DNA from: Russula earlei
Lineage: Eukaryota > Basidiomycota > Agaricomycetes > Russulales > Russulaceae
Direction of reading: 5' to 3'
NCBI GenBank assembly: GCA_025769875.1
Contig: JAGFNK010000187.1
Location: forward strand, 1-64,000
Length of the DNA: 64,000 nt
Shown here: piece after piece, positions 22,311 through 34,402 of the stretch
Layout: the number at the start of each line of letters is the position of its first letter
How positions within the stretch are numbered: the stretch's first letter is position 1
Program-made: the position numbers and the translations under genes
Notes under the pieces: generated by a model
Database searches by the model: none
Told to the model about the DNA's origin: nothing
What the model saw: only the letters and a program-made list of their open reading frames with translations

Positions 22311-22992
22311 CCACTACACTCGGGGCGGGATCGGGATCGGGATGAGCTGGACAGATAATGCCAAAGCTGGTCAAAAGAAAGTGATGGGATGGCAAAAGGG
22401 GGACGGGTGTATAAAGACACCTTCTCAGATGACAGGAATCCACGTCGCAAAGGGCGCACGACGTGCCATTCCTAAATTCTGTCCTGGCGTGACTGGCGAT
22501 CGTCTCTGGCCGTTTGTTGATCCGCAGCTTACCACTGCTATCCTCATCGGAGATGTGCTGGTGCCACGCGACTCGTAGACTAGCTGGCATGCCGAACAGC
22601 GCAAAGATCACGTCCTGCGTCAGCGCAGCTGGGAATGCGTCGGGCGCGTGCGCCTCAACACGAGATATTGGAGACAACGATTTGGATGATTCGCGTTCCG
22701 GCGCGGAGGAGGAAATGTCACTTAGTGGTGGCGCTGTAACAAGTGCGAGACATATGGACGGCGGTGTGGATGGAGCTGCTGGAGCAGCGGGAATAGGTCC
22801 GAGCTCATCGGATGGATGGTGATTGAACCAAGCGAAGCGCAAGACCTTGGTCTTTGTCGATGGTGGTCGACAGTTGGGATATCGGTAAAGGTAGATGAAG
22901 GGACGTAGATGCGAAATGAGTCTGGCACCTTCAAAGGTAGGAGCAGGCGAATCAGATCGATCCCTGATTGGCTTACCCCTCCTCCCTTCCAC
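22311..22992 (-). CDS. Hypothetical Pro/Ala-rich open frame, truncated at its 3' side by the solo LTRs
   Basis: The minus frame from ATG at 22992 stays open for about 227 codons before entering the solo LTR. Its product is Pro/Ser/Ala-rich with patches such as TKVLRFAWFNHH and QDVIFALFGMPASLRVAW. I recognise no family. No introns are required. If real, two LTR insertions at 22047 have replaced its end. The long open frame could also be a composition effect, so confidence is low. Confidence 0.25.
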
Positions 22993-23476
22993 GGCGCCTC
23001 AACTGTCTCGGGCTCGCCTCAACCACCACGTTCGCCCTCAATCACCGACTCTGTGTTTGATGCGTGGCATGTTACAGACTTCACCCATTCTGTTCGTTGG
23101 AGAATGTGTCGAGTGCAAATAGGAACGAAAGACATACACGAATTCAGAGGCAGAGGAGCGGAGAGCAGCCCGCCGAAATCACAGCCAACTTGCACTCCTT
23201 GCGGTTCCGGATCCAAGAAGCGTCCCTAGGCGAGGTTCAGATGATACATGGTGCTCTTAGCGTATTTGTCCATGCTGTGCGATGTTACAAACTTGTGGCA
23301 GTCTTGTGCTTCGCTCATGAGGCCAACTGCGGTGCGGTGTAAATGTCAGGTCAGGCTGGTCAGGCGTGGGTGACGAGCGCCTCTTTAGTGCTGCCGCGTA
23401 GTGATCACTCACCCCCAAACGCTACATCCTCATTGACGAGCTTTCGCCCGTACCGTGACGTCAAGCGAGTGTCACC
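22993..23476. other. Upstream region of F-box copy 4
   Basis: No gene is supported. aggagcggagagc near 23155 recurs at 26500, upstream of copy 5, so part of the 5' region is shared between F-box units. The conserved gagctttcgccygt..gagtgtcacc block sits just before the start codon. Confidence 0.4.
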
Positions 23477-25077
23477 ATGCCCGAAGTCAGTAAGCTTCGC
23501 ATGGTCGTCTTCGGCCTCTCCGTTGTCTCCTCACCTCAGGCTAACTCACTGGCGTTGTCCAGTCATTATTGCCTTGCGCCGCCCGCTCCTCGAATACGAT
23601 CGGTGGTCCCTCCCAATTCTCGTTGGAAGTTGGTCCTAGTCAAGGTGTGTCTTTTTTCTCAGTGTCCATGACGACCACTGACCGATGGATTTTAGACCGG
23701 GTGACAATCGACACACTCCCCGATGATGTCCTCTTGCAAATATTCCGTTTCTACCTGAATCGCTGGGAAAACGAATGGCATACACTAGTCCATGTGTGTC
23801 AAAGATGGCGGTCTATCGTGTTTGCATCGCCGCGTCACCTGAACCTGCAAATCGAGTACAGTGGGAAAAGACCCCTGTCTGAGATGCTGGACGTCTGGCC
23901 TGTCTTGCCTGTGGCGATAGACTACTCGCGAAATTCATCTTGGAGGTACTTGAAAAACGTGGCTGGTGCCCTCGAGTCGGAGCACCATCGCATATGTCAA
24001 ATCACCTTGCCCCCCATTCCAACATCACAATGGGAAAGATTCTCAGCAGCGATGCAGAAACCATTCCCGGTGCTGACATATTTGTGGTTTGGGGTAAAGT
24101 GGTTTGGGGTAGAAGACAACACTGTGACGCCCCTTTCGGATTCGTTCTTAGGCGGATCCACCCCACTTCTGCAAGAACTTAGTTTGAACAATTGTCCGTT
24201 TCAAGGACTGCCGAAACTTCTTTTGTCCGCCAATCAACTTGTTTCTCTGAACCTTTCCAAAATACCCCGTTCTGGTCACATTTCTCCCCAGGATTTGGGC
24301 ACCGCCCTGTCGGTCATGTCCAGACTTAAAACCCTTCTCCTCGGATTCCGATCCCCTCTTTATCCAGAAAGACGACCTCCACCTCCGCTCACACGCTCTG
24401 TCCTCCCCGCTCTCACCGATCTTGAATTCAAAGGCGTTTACGGGTATTTGGAGGACTTGCTGGCCCAAATCGAGCTTCCTTTTCTTGACTCACTCCGGAT
24501 AACATTTTACATGGATATCGACTTTGTCTTTGTCCTTCCACAACTCCACCGGTTGATCAGCCACTCAAAATATTTCAAGACATGCGACAGAGCAACTGTG
24601 CGCAGTTTCGATCTCGGGAGTTTAATCAAAATTTTCAGAGGTACATATCCGTTTCTCTCGTTGGCAATCTGGCCCATCGAGTTTGAGGGTTGGTCGCTTG
24701 CGTTTGCATCGCTTGCCCAGATTTGCAGCTCAACCTTTCCCCTCTCCAATTTGATACAACTCGAGATCGTGGATCTTGATCATTCACTCTGGGCGATTGG
24801 CATCGAAACCACACAATGGCTGGAAATCCTGGACCCGTTCATTGCCGTGAAGGATCTGCGCTTATCCAGTAAAGTTGCGCCACATCTCTGCCGAGCGCTG
24901 GTAGAGCTCGCGGAAGAAAGACAAACAGACGTCTTACCGGCGCTACAGAACATTTTCTTGGAGGGCCTCAAGCCATTGGAGTCTGTTTCGAAATATATCG
25001 CCGCGCGAACACTCTCTGGACACCCTGTAGCTGTCCACCGTTTGGAAGGACCTACACAGGATGGACGGGATGGATGA
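23477..25077 (+). CDS. F-box protein, copy 4 (open, three exons)
   Basis: Model: exons 23477-23485, 23563-23644 and 23696-25077 (1,473 nt, 490 aa). Exon 1 is ATGCCCGAA. Intron 1 begins gtcagtaagc, has a ctaactcac branch region and ends gtccag. Intron 2 is 51 nt, gtgtgt..ctgac..ttttag. The F-box is DTLPDDVLLQIFRFY with WHTLVHVCQRW. The C-terminal leucine-rich part matches copies 1 and 5, with small in-frame indels (KYIAAR instead of the longer tail). A likely SCF substrate adaptor; target unknown. A shorter intronless start at ATG 23668 is the alternative. Confidence 0.75.
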
Positions 25078-25445
25078 GTTCTTTATGGTCTTCACCTAAT
25101 TTGCATCTGATATCATTTACCTTCTGTGCCATTGTCATTATCTAACTCCAAGCTCGGATTGGTCGCCAGTCCAGAGCCCACAGCCTCGCGTCGACCCGCT
25201 TTCTCTTTCACTTGTGTCCCTTCCGCATCCTTCATTATCTCTCGATCATATATAGACCCCTGGTCACTACGCCCTACGACGACTGTCTTTCAGCGCGCGC
25301 ACACGCCCCGGCTCACCTGACGCGCTCGCGTCTCATTCATCACATCGCCTCCGCGACTCGCGGTTGGATCGGAATCAGTGATCTCTTTGTTATGGGATCC
25401 CATTTCTCTTTGTCCCTTTTACTATAACTTCCAACGTCGTTTGTT
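25078..25445. repeat. Downstream flank of F-box copy 4, inverted copy of 551-913
   Basis: Matches the flank of copy 1 in inverse orientation as far as about 25445. It includes a TATA-like catatataga at 25248 and the ggatcccatttctctttg block. It may belong to another transcription unit, but no frame is supported. Confidence 0.6.
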
Positions 25446-26606
25446 CTGTCATCGGATCGGCCTTCCATTACGATAGTCTTCCATACGCATTTCTCCCCTC
25501 TGAATGTCACTACCTACCACTGCACAAATACATCCCCGAAAGCGACTCGTTCCTGGGCATCAGGCTGCACTGCATGTCATCAAAGTAACTACCTTAAACT
25601 GGAAGTTGTGTTTCGTGGCCGAGAGTGCACAGCAGTCTCGGAGCGAAACACTTGTGCTCGCCCACGCTCAACTGTAAGGGGGCGATGGAGCCCAGTCTCG
25701 GACGGAAAGCTTGAATCTCTGAGAACCGAAGTGCGAGAACAGACGGCAGGGTAGCGTGCTTGTTAGGAGAGCGTTGCGGAAGTTACGCCTGCGGACCGTT
25801 CGTCGTCGTTATCGCACATCGCACAATCATCATGAAGTACCAGAGCGTACTCGTTCTCACTCTGCAATCGTTGGCGGTTTCGGGCCGCTAGGGGCGCGTG
25901 TGGAGGAGCGCGATAGCGCAAGACGGCGCGTCCCCGGGATCACTTTTGATCCCTGAATTTTTGGCATTCCCCTCAGGGGAAAATAAATTCTCCTTACTCC
26001 TTTTCTACTTTGTTTCATTCAAATCGAAATCGAAAAATTCCGAAAACCAAGAACTCCAGTTTTCATCCCAAAAACGCATACGCACGATTCCATCGGACAC
26101 GCACCAAAACCGGAGCAAGCGCATCAGCCAGACCGACAATGCATTATTTCCGCCGAAGTCCGCGGCCGGTGTTCTCTCACCTTCCTACATTTTACTTCCA
26201 TTCTAGCTCAAAACCTCCAAAACCTCCTAAAAGATCCCCCGCTCCTATTTTTCTTTCCTAAATAGGAAATAGTTACATATAAAAGGCTTATTATTACCTC
26301 CAAATGTATCAGCGTGTTCACTGTTCTCGAAACCTCTCGCGTGCACACAAAATTCCTCCTCGCTCTCTCATTCACTCGACTTCGCGTTCATACACCTTCT
26401 CCGTCTCCACCTCCACAACGCGTCAACGTCCTACCGGCCCACCTTCCCGACGCGCGCGTTCCATTGCCTGGGTATCTCAACTAAGACACACGTCGCAGAG
26501 GAGCGGAGAGCCAGCCCGTGGGTAACTCCGGATGATCACCTTACCCCAGACGCTACGCTCAATCCTGACTGATGAGCTTTCGCCTGTGAGTCGAGCGAGT
26601 GTCACC
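25446..26606. other. Intergenic, no gene; two adjacent hairpins
   Basis: 25937-25955 (gggatcacttttgatccc) and 25969-25984 (ttcccctcaggggaaa) are neighbouring perfect hairpins. 25985-26290 is A-rich on the plus strand. aggagcggagagcc at 26500 repeats a block at 23155. Nothing coding is recognised until the conserved block before F-box copy 5. Confidence 0.4.
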
Positions 26607-28184
26607 ATGCTCGAAGTGACTAATCTTCACATGGTCCTATTCGGCGACTCCGTTATCACTGGCTTTGTCCAGTCATTATTGGCTTCCACCACACGCTCCT
26701 CGACTACGATCCGTGTTCCCTCCCAACTTGAAGCCCCGTTGGAAGGAAGTTCTTGTGAACATCGCCGAGGTGTGTCTTTTTGCAATGTGTCCATAACGAG
26801 CACTGATCAATCGATTTTAGACCGAGTGACAATCAACACGCTCCCTGATGATGTCCTTGTAGAAATATTCCATTTCTACGTGAATCTCTGGAGGATAGGG
26901 ACCAACGGATGGCATACACTGGTCCATGTATGTCAAAGATGGCGACATGTCGTGTTTGCATCTCCACGTCGCCTGAACCTGCGACTTGAGTACGGAGGAA
27001 AGAGACCGATGTCTGAGATGCTGGAAGTCTGGCCAGCCTTACCTGTGGAGATAAGCTACGGTTCCGACTTGGCAGTGTCGAACTCCTGGGAAAACGTAGC
27101 TCTTGCCCTCGAATCGGAGCATCGCCATCGCATATGTCAAATCAACTTGTTGGACATTCCGCCATCAAAATGGGAAAGATTCGCAGCAGCGATGCAGAAA
27201 CCATTGCCGGAATTGTCTCATCTGGTGTTTTCGGCAGAAAAAAACACTGTGACGTCCCTTTCGGATTCGTTCTTGGGTGGATCCGCCCCACTTCTACGAG
27301 AACTCAGGTTGGAAGATTGTCCGTTTCCAGGAATTATTACACTACTTTTATCTGCCAGTCAACTCGTCGTGCTTGACCTTTGGTTTATCCCCGATTCCGG
27401 TTACATTTCTCCCCAGGATTTGGTCACCGCCCTGTCGGTCTTGTCCAGACTTGAAATCCTTCACCTTGGATTCGAATCCCCTCTATCTCCGGCAAGTCGA
27501 CCTCCACCTCCGCTCACACGCTCTGTCCTCGCAGCTCTCACCCGACTTGAGTTCCAAGGCGTTCACGAGTACTTGGAGGACTTACTGGCCCAAATCGAGG
27601 CTCCCCTTCTCAATAAACTCCACGTGACATTCTTCATGGACATCGACTTTGTCCTCCCACAACTCCTCAGGTTGATCACTCACGCAGAATCGTTCAATTC
27701 ATGTCACAGAGCAGCAGTGCGCACTTCCGATAGTAAAATTCGATTTAAAATTTTCAGAGAATCACCTCTATTTCCGGATCTCTCCTTAGAAATTAGCTGC
27801 AGAGAGTTCGATCGGCAGCTTGCATCGCTGGCCCAGGTCTGCAGCTCATCCTTTCCTCTCCTCTCCGCTTTGGTACAGCTCGACATCACGGGTTATGCTC
27901 CTCAATCACGCTGGGAAGATGACATGGAAACCACTGAATGGCTAGAATTCCTGGCCCCGTTTACTGCTATGAAGGATCTGCGCCTATCCGATGAAGTTGC
28001 ACCACATGTCTGCCAAGCGCTGGAAAGGCTCGCGGAAGAAAGAGTAGCAGAGGTCTTACCCGCGCTCCAGAACATTTTCTTGAGGGACCCCGATTTAGAA
28101 CCGAAATATATTGGAGGATTCGTCTGCGCGCGAAACCTCTCTGGTCACCCTGTGGAGGTTTACCGTTGGAAATACTACTCGTAA
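26607..28184 (+). CDS. F-box protein, copy 5 (open, three exons)
   Basis: Model: exons 26607-26615, 26673-26769 and 26821-28184 (1,470 nt, 489 aa). Exon 1 is ATGCTCGAA in gtcaccATG context. Intron 1 (57 nt) has a weaker gtgact donor and ends gtccag. Intron 2 is 51 nt, gtgtgt..ctgat..ttttag. Both introns are multiples of three and open, so retention would still give a full-length protein from 26607 or 26532. The F-box is INTLPDDVLVEIFHFY with WHTLVHVCQRWRHVVF. The C-terminus ends HPVEVYRWKYYS. A likely SCF adaptor; target unknown. Confidence 0.75.
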   Translation: MLEVTNLHMVLFGDSVITGFVQSLLASTTRSSTTIRVPSQLEAPLEGSSCEHRRGVSFCNVSITSTDQSILDRVTINTLPDDVLVEIFHFYVNLWRIGTNGWHTLVHVCQRWRHVVFASPRRLNLRLEYGGKRPMSEMLEVWPALPVEISYGSDLAVSNSWENVALALESEHRHRICQINLLDIPPSKWERFAAAMQKPLPELSHLVFSAEKNTVTSLSDSFLGGSAPLLRELRLEDCPFPGIITLLLSASQLVVLDLWFIPDSGYISPQDLVTALSVLSRLEILHLGFESPLSPASRPPPPLTRSVLAALTRLEFQGVHEYLEDLLAQIEAPLLNKLHVTFFMDIDFVLPQLLRLITHAESFNSCHRAAVRTSDSKIRFKIFRESPLFPDLSLEISCREFDRQLASLAQVCSSSFPLLSALVQLDITGYAPQSRWEDDMETTEWLEFLAPFTAMKDLRLSDEVAPHVCQALERLAEERVAEVLPALQNIFLRDPDLEPKYIGGFVCARNLSGHPVEVYRWKYYS

Positions 28185-28967
28185 TAGGACCTAGGCGGGA
28201 TTGATGAGTTCTTTATGCTTCCCATGTAATTAGCATCTGATATCATTTGCCTTCTGTGCGATTTGTTCTTGACTCCAAGCACCCTTGTTACTGTACCATT
28301 ACTCAGATCTCGTCTTTTGAATCCAATGCAGAACACAGCTCTCGTTATATGGAAAACTCAGTTGAAGTTTCTTCCGAGTGCGCACTCATGCTCACTTTCC
28401 CTTGCTCATTCTAAACGATGTCACGCGGTTCTTGAGACACCCACACACCTGAGGACGTTGGATTTAATACCAATGCACGTGTGATCGTACTTCAACGTCG
28501 ATATCTCCATGCGATACCCGAGAAACAACGGACGAGAAGGACACAAACTACATCCAATGAGTCGGTTCTGCTTCCGCCCATGATATATGATATCCCGTCC
28601 ACAGTCGGTCCACGAACAAGAGATCCGTCTATCGACGAACCTACCTTACCGCAAACAGCAAGAGACAAGAAAACGGAGCGCAAATGAAGGCCCACACATG
28701 GAGTGAGGACCTCCCTGATATGCTCGGTTTGGTTCCTCGTCGGTAGCGACGTGGTATCATTTGACCGCGAGCGCGAATGCATGGCCTCGACGCAGCGCTT
28801 GCTGCGGACTTGCTAACCGCCGCGCCGTGAATCTGCATTTTGTTGGATGATGAGACTTTGGCGGTGGATCCGTTTACTGTAGGTTTCGACTTTGCCGTTT
28901 GATTTGTACACTGCTGTTGCCGATCCTCGACGATTCGGGAATTTCACTGGCGCGGATGTTATGTCGG
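28185..28967. repeat. Segmental duplication, paralogue of 9281-10020
   Basis: Downstream DNA of copy 5, matching that of copy 3 closely over its length. It is interrupted at 28968 by a 330-bp LTR-like element. No gene is supported. Confidence 0.75.
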
Positions 28968-29297
28968 TGTAGCGCGCCAGGTCGGGGCACGCGGAGTTCA
29001 GTGGGCTTGATCCGAGGGTGGGTAGGAGCAGAAGGGAAACAGGGGAAGAGCAAGCAATTCACGCGCAGTTGTTTGGCTTCTTGGTTTTTGCAGACAAGTA
29101 TGAGAGGTACAAAAGAGAATGTCCTTCATCCAGAGGGTAGGAGGATAGTTTATATACAGGGAGGCAGGAGGCATGATGAAAGGAATTTAGACTAAGAGAT
29201 GATGAAAGAAAGGGAGATAGGGAATAACTCGAAGACGACGCGTGCCATGAGGGGCGAGTACAAGTCACATGATTCCGTGCTCAACCGGATCATTACA
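28968..29297 (-). mobile_element. Solo LTR-like element, 4-bp duplication family
   Basis: 330 bp, tgtagcg to attaca. It is absent from the paralogous site at about 10023, where ttatgttggattc runs on uninterrupted, so both borders are known from an empty site. Flanks are TCGG on the left and TTGG on the right; the empty site has TTGG. The minus strand carries a tgtatataaac box near 29150. Confidence 0.75.
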
Positions 29298-29400
29298 TTG
29301 GATGAATTCTTTGGGAGCATGTGCCCATGGCAATGGCGACGTGGCCAACCCACTCCCAGACATCACCCTACGAGCTGGGACAGATGGCGGCCGCTGCAAA

Positions 29401-29927
29401 TGTTGTGATTCCCGACCGCGGGTGAGCTCGATCGCGAGCACACGAAGCCGAGTGAGGGATCCCCTCACTCGGGATATATACCCAGGACTGCTCTTAGCAT
29501 CTCCAAGTAGAACTAGTTATTTACACTCAGTTCGTACCTAGTCTAGTCAATTGACGTAGACGCTGATTGGGTCGACTGACGTTCTGTCATTTGGATACCA
29601 TTCGCTTACCTCCTGCCTACTTAAATGAGTAGATAGTTTACCCTTGCTCCTCAGTGATCGCTCACGCGCGCGAGTCACTGAGGTGTGTGTTTCCACTTAC
29701 TTATCGTTCCTTTCATTCCATAAAGCTCATACTTGAATAGTACAGTCGTTACATTATTCAGGTAAATATATATCCACAGTGATCACTCACACGCGCGAGT
29801 CACTGAGTACAGTCGTTACATTATTCAGCGATTCCCACGTGTGCGAACGTGCAGGTCCTCTTCGACGCTGCATACACTCATGCATAACAACCCTTCCATA
29901 CCCCAAATAGACTGTTTAGTTTCTACA
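29401..29927 (+). repeat. 5' LTR of copia B
   Basis: 527 bp. It contains a near-perfect palindrome around gggatccc (29451-29478). It also carries two copies of the hairpin ctcagtga..tcactgag (near 29655 and 29780) and gatatata about 100 bp in. Confidence 0.95.
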
Positions 29928-29942
29928 GGTTATGGGCCCTGG
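29928..29942 (+). other. Primer-binding site of copia B overlapping the gag start codon
   Basis: ggttatgggccctgg directly follows the LTR. GGTTATGGGCCC is the style of PBS used by copia elements that prime with an initiator tRNA-Met half. The ATG within it (29932) is also the gag start codon. Confidence 0.6.
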
Positions 29943-32900
29943 ACCTCAATCTGCTTCAACGTCTTCTGCCGCCTCCACGGTGCCAACACCCACCCCCGGA
30001 ACTTTTGATCAGCTGCCAGCAGTTATTCCCCACCTTGAGTTGAATGGATCGAACTGGGCTGTCTTCACCATGCGGTTCCGTCAAGCCATGGAAGCCACGG
30101 ACCGGTGGGGGTACTATGATGGAACAAGCCCGCAACCTGCCCCAGCTAAACCTAAGACCCCGACCGAGGACGAGGACTTGGCCATGAAGGCTTGGGACCG
30201 CAACAACCGTATAGGGCGCTTCCTGCTCTGTCAACGTTTGCCTGACGCAGTTGCAGTACGTTTAGCAAATCTCCCTACAGCACAGCAGTGTTGGGAGAAG
30301 GTCTCTCAGGAGTACCAAGTGAAGAGTGAATATGCACAAAGCGACCGCCTCCAGGCGTTCTTGGACAGTCGCTGCGCTAAAGGCGCGGACGTCCGAACCT
30401 TCCTTCAGGACCTCCACTTCAAGCGTGAAGAGCTCAGTGCATCCGGGGTCACCATTTCTGACGCTGAATACCAACGCACCGTCCTCCGCAGTATTCCGGA
30501 CGAGTTGGCGCGCTTTGCGTTGGGACTAATGACAGTGGCCCGACTCACTAACAGCACCTGCAAGGTGCCCATGGACTCCCTCATCGACTCCATCTGCGAG
30601 GAGGCAGACAGAATAAAGACCCGCCGTGGGTGCAGTCACCAAGGCCAAAGCTTGGGCAAAAAGGACCAGCAACCGGATGAAGCTCTCGCTGCTCACGGGT
30701 CCGACAGCGCTAAGAAGAAGCGTCGCAAAGGGAAATGCCACAATTGTGGAAAGCAGGGACACTGGGCACGTGAGTGCCGCTCCCCAAAGAAGGAGGAGAA
30801 TGTGGCAGCGCAGCCTGCATCCACATCCACCAGCACCCCAGCACCCACTCGATCAGAGAACAGGCCTGTAGGGTCAGCAAATGCCATCATCGACGAGACA
30901 GTCGAAGCAGATGGGTTTTGGCTGGCCGAGGAGGCAGAGGGCAGTGCACACACCTCCGGCGCCGACCTGGACCCCTCTTTCAGCGGAGCAAACGACACGA
31001 TGCATGCACGCGACATGGAGGAGATGGCCGCAGTGTCAACCAGGCAATCCGCTCAGGGAGGCGGAGTCCGCGTCAAACTCTACGACTCCGGAGCAATGAA
31101 ACACATCAGCCCCTACAAGGAGGACTTTACTGAATATCGACCCCTGTCCCCTCCCATAACTCTTATCACTGCAAATCAGGAGCAGTTCAAAGCAATCGGC
31201 ATAGGATCGCTCACTGTGCCAGTACCTAATGCAGGAGGACGGGGCACGCTGAGGCTCCATGGAGTCCTACACGCCCCACGGGTCGCTTACACACTCATCT
31301 CATTAGGAGAACTGGACAGTGAAGGCTATCGTATGGAATTGCGTGATGGGCATTTGAGCATTGCCACCCTGGAAGGCGAGCGTGTGGCACGCATACCACG
31401 CAGCACGCGCGGATTATATCGCGTTGAACGGTGCACGGAGTACGCCCATGCAATCGAGCTCTCACTGATGGAGCTACACAGACGCCTAGGGCACATTGCC
31501 CCCTCCAGTGCGCGCAAATTAATCCAAACCGGTGCCATCAGAGGCATTATCGTCAACCCCACATCAAAGGAAAGCGATTGCGATGCGTGCATATACGCGC
31601 GTGCTACTCGCCTCCCTATTCTGAAAGTGCATCGGAGCCCGCCTGCCCAACACTTCGGTGAAGAGATACACAGCGACTTGTGGGGGCCCGCGTCCATCGC
31701 AACACATCAAGGGCACAAGCACTTTATCTCATTCACAGACAGTGCAACACGCTACACTATTGCCTTCCTGCTCACAAAGAAATCGGAGGCACTCGAGAAG
31801 TATAAGGCCTTTGAAGCCTGGGCAATCTCTCAGGGGCATTGCAAAGCCATCAAAGTACTTTGCTCCGATCGCAGGAGGCAAATACCTGAGTGGCCCCTTT
31901 GACAAACACCTGGCCACGGCCGGCACCGCACGCCGTCTCACCACGCATGACATGCCACAGCACAATGGCATCGCGGAGCACCTTAACCGGACGCTGCTCG
32001 AACGCATGCGCGCACTCTCACATGGAAGTGGCCTCCCCAAGTCGTTATGGGGCGAGGCGCTGCGGCATGCCGTGTGGCTCAAGAACCGAACCGCCACGTG
32101 CGCACTAGATGGCAAGACACCGTATGAAGCCCTTCACAAGGAGCCACCAGATCTGTCTGGCCTGCACCGGTGGGGTTGCAGTGTCTGGGTGCACACTGGG
32201 AAGAAAGGCTCCAAGTTAAACCTGAGGGCACGCAAGGGCAAATGGCTTGGTGTTGACACTGACTCACATGCCCACAGGGTATACTGCCCGAAAACTCGAA
32301 TAGTCAGCATTGAGCGGGACATGTATTTCGCATCGAACGCGCCGCTCGAGGGGGAGCAGCCCATCGCATTGCCGACCATGGGAAGCGAGCGGCCCGCTGA
32401 TGAGTCAGACCTACACAAGGTGCCCGAGTCACCTACCCACTCTGACCACGACTTGGAAGTGGACCCAGCCCACTCTAATACACCCCTTTTACCCGAAACG
32501 CCTGACACACCACAAGTACCAGATCAGTATCCTCCCTCAGAAGAAGAAGTCGAGACCACCCTCAACAATGCCCCTCGGCATTCCACCCGACTACGCAAGC
32601 CCTCGCGCATCGTGCGCGACCTCCAAGCGGGCGAGGGCGTTACTTCCCCACACCAGAGCACCCCATGCATCCCACGTGGCATCCATTTACCCAGACCCCT
32701 CGACGCGGAGGAAGCAGGGGGAGCATGGTCCGTCGACGATGGCCTGCCCACACTCCTCGAGGACCACATCGGCCTCGAGCTCGCATTCGCAACCGCAACA
32801 GCCGACGCCGAAGCACTCGAGCCACGCTCACTTGCCGAAGCCAAACGCAGACCAGACTGGCCTCTCTGGGAGAAGGCCATTGAGGAAGAGCTCACAACGC

Positions 32901-34402
32901 TCAAAACCGCGGGCACCTGGCGCCTTGAAGAACCGCCAGCCGGAGTAAACATCATCGGCTCCAAATGGGTTTTCAAAGCCAAAAAGGACGCAGCAGGCAA
33001 TATCGCGCGCTACAAGGCGTGCCTCGTTGCCCAAGGTTTCAGTCAGATAGGTGGTGTCGACTATGACGACACATACGCCCTGGTAGCATGCCTTGCATCG
33101 TCGCGCGCCATCATTGCTATGGCAAATCGTCTTCAGCTGGAACTCCATCAGATCGACATCAAAGGTGCCTACCTAAATGGTGTGCTCAACAACAACGAAG
33201 TGCTGTTCATGCAGCATCCTCTGGGGTACCGAGACCCGAAGGCGGGCGCGCGTGTGCTACGCCTCGTGAAAACACTTTACGGACTGAAACAGTCCAGCAG
33301 GAGGTGGTACCAAAAACTCTCCTCCATATTCACATCCCTACAGTTCAGACAGTGCTCTGTCAATCAAGCCGTCTTCTTCAAGTCCGGAGGTCACGCGCAC
33401 GACATTATAGTCATTGCCATGCACGTCGACGATTGCACAATTGCAGCGAGCAACGTGCGACTTGTGAACGACCTCAAGGCCGGATTATGCAAGCACGTCG
33501 AGGTCACAGACCTCGGTGAGCTCCACTGGATGCTCGGCATCGAGGTCCAGCGCGACCGTGCAGGCGGGACTATTCACCTCTCCCAGCGGGCATACATTGA
33601 CGCCATTCTCCGCCGTTACCACTTGGATGAGCTCAAACCACTTTCCACACCCATGGATATCCAGGTGCGCCTAACCAGTGAGCAGTCCCCCTCCAGCGCA
33701 GCCGAATATGCCACCATGCGCGATGCGCCATACTGAGAGGCCGTCGGTGCCCTCAATTGGGCTGCACTCTCAACGCGCCCGGACATCGCATTTGACGTCG
33801 CGACTGTCGCACGTTTTGCCTCAAACCCGGGACCAGCACACTGGCAGGCCGTCAAGCGTATCTTCCGCTACCTGGCCGGCACACGCGACCTGTGGCTCAC
33901 CTACGGCGAAACCAGGCGCGTCCTCGTAGGCTACGCAGATGCCTGATGGCAGCATGGCCAAGGATCGGCGCACCATCTCAGGCTATGCCTTCCTCATCGA
34001 CGGCAGCGCCGTTTCGTGGTCCTCAAAGCACCAGGAGATCATTTCGCTCTCAACCACAGAGAGTGAATACATTGCGGCCACCCATGGAATGAAGGAAGTG
34101 CTCTGGCTGCGCAGTCTTCTATCAGAAGTTTTCGGGCCTCTCTCCGACCCTACCACCCTTTTCTCCGACAATCAATCTGCCATCGCACTCGCACGCGATC
34201 ACCAGTACCATGCCCGGACCAAACACATCGACGTCCGCTACCACTGGATTCGATGGGTCATCGAGCAGGGGTCCGCGCGACTTGTATACTGTCCAACAGA
34301 TGATATGCTCGCCGACACCCTCACCAAGGCACTTCCCTCAGTGAAAGTCAAACACTTTGCATCAGGACTTGGCCTGTTCACAAAGCGAGGGGGAGTGTTG
34401 TG
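29932..34402 (+). pseudogene. copia B gag-pol polyprotein (three lesions)
   Basis: Domains in order. Gag from MGPGPQSAST, with a UBN2-like body and zinc knuckle CHNCGKQGHWAREC near 30740. Protease with VKLYDSGAMKHIS near 31080. GAG-pre-integrase ELHRRLGHIA near 31475. Integrase with GEEIHSDLWGP near 31665 and QHNGIAEHLNRTLLERM near 31965. RT from GSKWVFKAKKD near 32960, with AYLNG and the catalytic HVDD near 33425. RNase H with SSKHQEIISLSTTESEYIA near 34020, ending KRGGVL at 34402. Lesions: a small insertion near 31875 that shifts frame inside integrase, TGA at 33734 where CGA would give Arg, and an extra base near 33944. Otherwise continuous. Confidence 0.92.
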
